5,824 nucleotides of DNA, from positions 1 through 5,824 of the forward strand of contig PMST01000302.1 in NCBI GenBank assembly GCA_003168295.1, written 5' to 3'. This document shows positions 4,244 to 5,824 of this stretch, in pieces. The position numbers and the translations under genes were made by a program. Origin of the DNA: Actinomycetota bacterium. GTDB lineage: Bacteria > Actinomycetota > Actinomycetes > Streptosporangiales > Streptosporangiaceae. The notes under the pieces are model-generated. The model saw only the letters and a program-made list of their open reading frames with translations, searched no databases and had not been told where the DNA came from. Numbering within the stretch: the first letter of the stretch is position 1; each line of letters opens with the position of its first letter.

Positions 4244-5824
4244 CTACAGCTGGCCGACGTCGGTGATCTGCAGGACGGCCGAGCCGGCCTCGTCGGAGGC
4301 GGCCAGGTCAACGACCGCGCTGATGCCCCAGTCGTGGTCGCCCGCCGGATCGGCGAAGATCTGCCTGACCACCCAGCGGCCCGGCTGCTCGTCCATGATC
4401 AGGAAGGCCGGCCCGCGCGCGTCCGGCCCGGTGCCGATCTCGTCGTGCATCTCGAAGTACGGCTCCAGCGCCTCGGCCCACGCGTCGGAATCCCAGCCGC
4501 AGGACGCGTCCAGGTCGCCGAGCTCGGCGTAGTGGCCGAGCGCGGCCAGCCTGACCCGCTGGAACAACGCGTTACGCACCAGCACCCGGAACGCCCGGAT
4601 GTTCGTGGTCACCGTGGCAGGCCGCGTCTCCGCCTGCCCGCCCGAATCCGAGGCCAGCGGGTTGCGCAGCCGCTCCCACTCATCGATCAGGCTGGAGTCG
4701 ACCTGGCGGACCAGTTCGCCCAGCCACTCGATCAGGTCGGTCAGCTCCTCGGTCTTGGCCTCGTCGGGAACCGTCTGGCGCAGGGCCTTGTAGGCATCGG
4801 CGAGGTAGCGCAGCACCAGGCCCTCGGAGCGGGACAGCCCGTAGAAACCGACATACTCGGTGAAGGTCTGCGCCCGCTCGTACATGTCGCGGACCACGGA
4901 TTTCGGCGACACCTCGTAGTCGGCCACCCAGGGGTGGCCGCGGCGGTAGATGTTGTACGCGCCCTCGAGCAGGTCCGTCAGCGGCTTGGGGTAGGTGACC
5001 GAGTCCAGCATGTCCATCCGCGTCTCGTATTCCACGCCGTCCGCCTTCATCTGGGCCACCGCCTCCCCGCGCGCCTTGAACTGCTGGGCGGACAGCACCT
5101 GACGCGGGTTATCCAGCGTCGACTCGATGACCGACAGCACGTCCAGCGGGTACGCAGGGTCCGAACGGTCCAGCAGCTCGATGGCGGCCAGCGCGAACGG
5201 CGACAGCGGCTGGTTCAGCGCGAAGTCGAACTGCAGGTCCACGGTGAGCCTGACCCGGCGGCCCTCTTCGTCCGGTTCGTCCAGGCGCTCGACCACGCCG
5301 CCTGCCAGCAGCGCGCGGTAGATCGCGATGGCCTGGTGGATGTGCCTGCGCTGGGCGGCGCGGTCCTCGTGGTTGTCGGTCAGCAGGTGCCGCATGGCGG
5401 TGAACGCGTCGCCCGGACGGTCGATGACGTTGAGCACCATCGCGTGCGTGACCTTGAAGCTCGACGTCAGCGCTTCTGGATCGGCGGCGACGAGGCGCTC
5501 GAAGGTCGGCTTGCCCCAGGAGACCATGCCCTCGGGCGGCTTCTTCCGCACCACCCTGCGCCGCGCCTTCGGGTCGTCGCCCGCCTTGGCCAGGAGGCGT
5601 TCGTTCTCCACCACGTGCTCAGGGGCCTGGACGACGACCCGGCCGGACGTGTCGTAGCCGGCCCGGCCCGCCCGCCCGGCGATCTGGTGGAATTCGCGCG
5701 CCTGCAGCAGCCGGGTCTTGTTCCCGTCGTACTTAGACAGGGCGGTGAACAGGACGGTGCGGATCGGCACGTTGATACCGACGCCGAGGGTGTCGGTACC
5801 GCAGATGACCTTCAGCAGCCCGGC
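4244..5824 (-). CDS. DEAD/DEAH-box helicase with DUF3516 C-terminus (partial, N-terminus outside window)
   Basis: The frame is open to the right edge, giving the last 526 residues; the family is usually around 830-860 residues, so the ATPase half with Walker motifs lies outside. The first visible residues are AGLLKVICGTDTLGVGIN, helicase motif V (residues 9-18), followed by VPIRTVLFTALSKYDG, and motif VI QIAGRAGRAG at about 47-56, which contains the arginine finger. This is the Ski2/Mtr4-like arrangement of superfamily 2. After about residue 95 comes the long, mostly helical DUF3516 region (MVSWGKPTFERLVAADPEAL, SSFKVTHAMVLNVIDRPGDA, YEVSPKSVVRDMYERAQTF, EYVGFYGLSRSEGLVLRYL). It ends in a beta-rich tail (DHDWGISAVVDLAASDEAG) and a TAG at 4246-4244. 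The protein probably unwinds RNA or DNA in an ATP-dependent way; substrate and role in actinobacteria are poorly known. It is on the same strand as merR, with about 40 bp between them. No frame break is visible. Confidence 0.95.
   Translation of the reverse strand, partial: AGLLKVICGTDTLGVGINVPIRTVLFTALSKYDGNKTRLLQAREFHQIAGRAGRAGYDTSGRVVVQAPEHVVENERLLAKAGDDPKARRRVVRKKPPEGMVSWGKPTFERLVAADPEALTSSFKVTHAMVLNVIDRPGDAFTAMRHLLTDNHEDRAAQRRHIHQAIAIYRALLAGGVVERLDEPDEEGRRVRLTVDLQFDFALNQPLSPFALAAIELLDRSDPAYPLDVLSVIESTLDNPRQVLSAQQFKARGEAVAQMKADGVEYETRMDMLDSVTYPKPLTDLLEGAYNIYRRGHPWVADYEVSPKSVVRDMYERAQTFTEYVGFYGLSRSEGLVLRYLADAYKALRQTVPDEAKTEELTDLIEWLGELVRQVDSSLIDEWERLRNPLASDSGGQAETRPATVTTNIRAFRVLVRNALFQRVRLAALGHYAELGDLDASCGWDSDAWAEALEPYFEMHDEIGTGPDARGPAFLIMDEQPGRWVVRQIFADPAGDHDWGISAVVDLAASDEAGSAVLQITDVGQL

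Noticed and set aside
3626..4532. Plus-strand ORFs antisense to merR and the helicase (3626-4225, 3789-4064, 4149-4532)
   Set aside because: Shadow frames opposite two well-supported genes, with no motif of their own.

Overview
The window is high-GC DNA with strong G/C preference at third codon positions, compact spacing and apparently few Shine-Dalgarno sequences. Together with a DUF3516-type helicase, a DUF6597-type AraC regulator and a MerR-VOC fusion, this points to an actinobacterium (Streptomyces/Streptosporangiales-like). The genus cannot be fixed from the sequence alone. I see no CRISPR array, insertion sequence, tRNA or rRNA.

Layout from left to right. Positions 1-22 hold a perfect operator-like dyad. 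Positions 23-242 contain nothing I recognise. Positions 243-500 (minus) are a shortened remnant of a GNAT acetyltransferase of the phosphinothricin/arsinothricin type. A 47-codon ORF (452-595, minus) is joined by an ATGA overlap to an intact AraC-family regulator (592-1374, minus). Divergent from it is an intact 299-aa protein with a squalene-cyclase-like alpha/alpha toroid signature (1445-2344, plus). Positions 2371-3402 (plus) hold two broken arsenic genes. The first is an ORF in which a piece of a LuxR-type helix-turn-helix runs into the C-terminal two thirds of an ArsI/CadI enzyme. The second is an ArsC arsenate reductase whose catalytic cysteine has been removed by a small frameshifting deletion. 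Convergent with them are an intact MerR-VOC regulator (3410-4204, minus) with a recognisable MerR-type promoter, and, upstream on the same strand, the C-terminal 526 residues of a DEAD/DEAH helicase with a DUF3516 tail, which runs off the right edge.

The most interesting theme is decay. Three gene families that co-occur in actinobacterial arsenic islands (ArsN-like GNAT, ArsI, ArsC) are all present here, and each lacks a part needed for catalysis. The genes around them (AraC, toroid protein, MerR-VOC, helicase) look intact. I read this as the ruin of an arsenic/organoarsenical resistance locus, not as a new working system. The liveliest regulatory feature is the merR promoter: a 19-bp spacer filled by a perfect dyad, with the predicted transcript starting at the ATG. 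All family assignments are from reading motifs; no database search was run.
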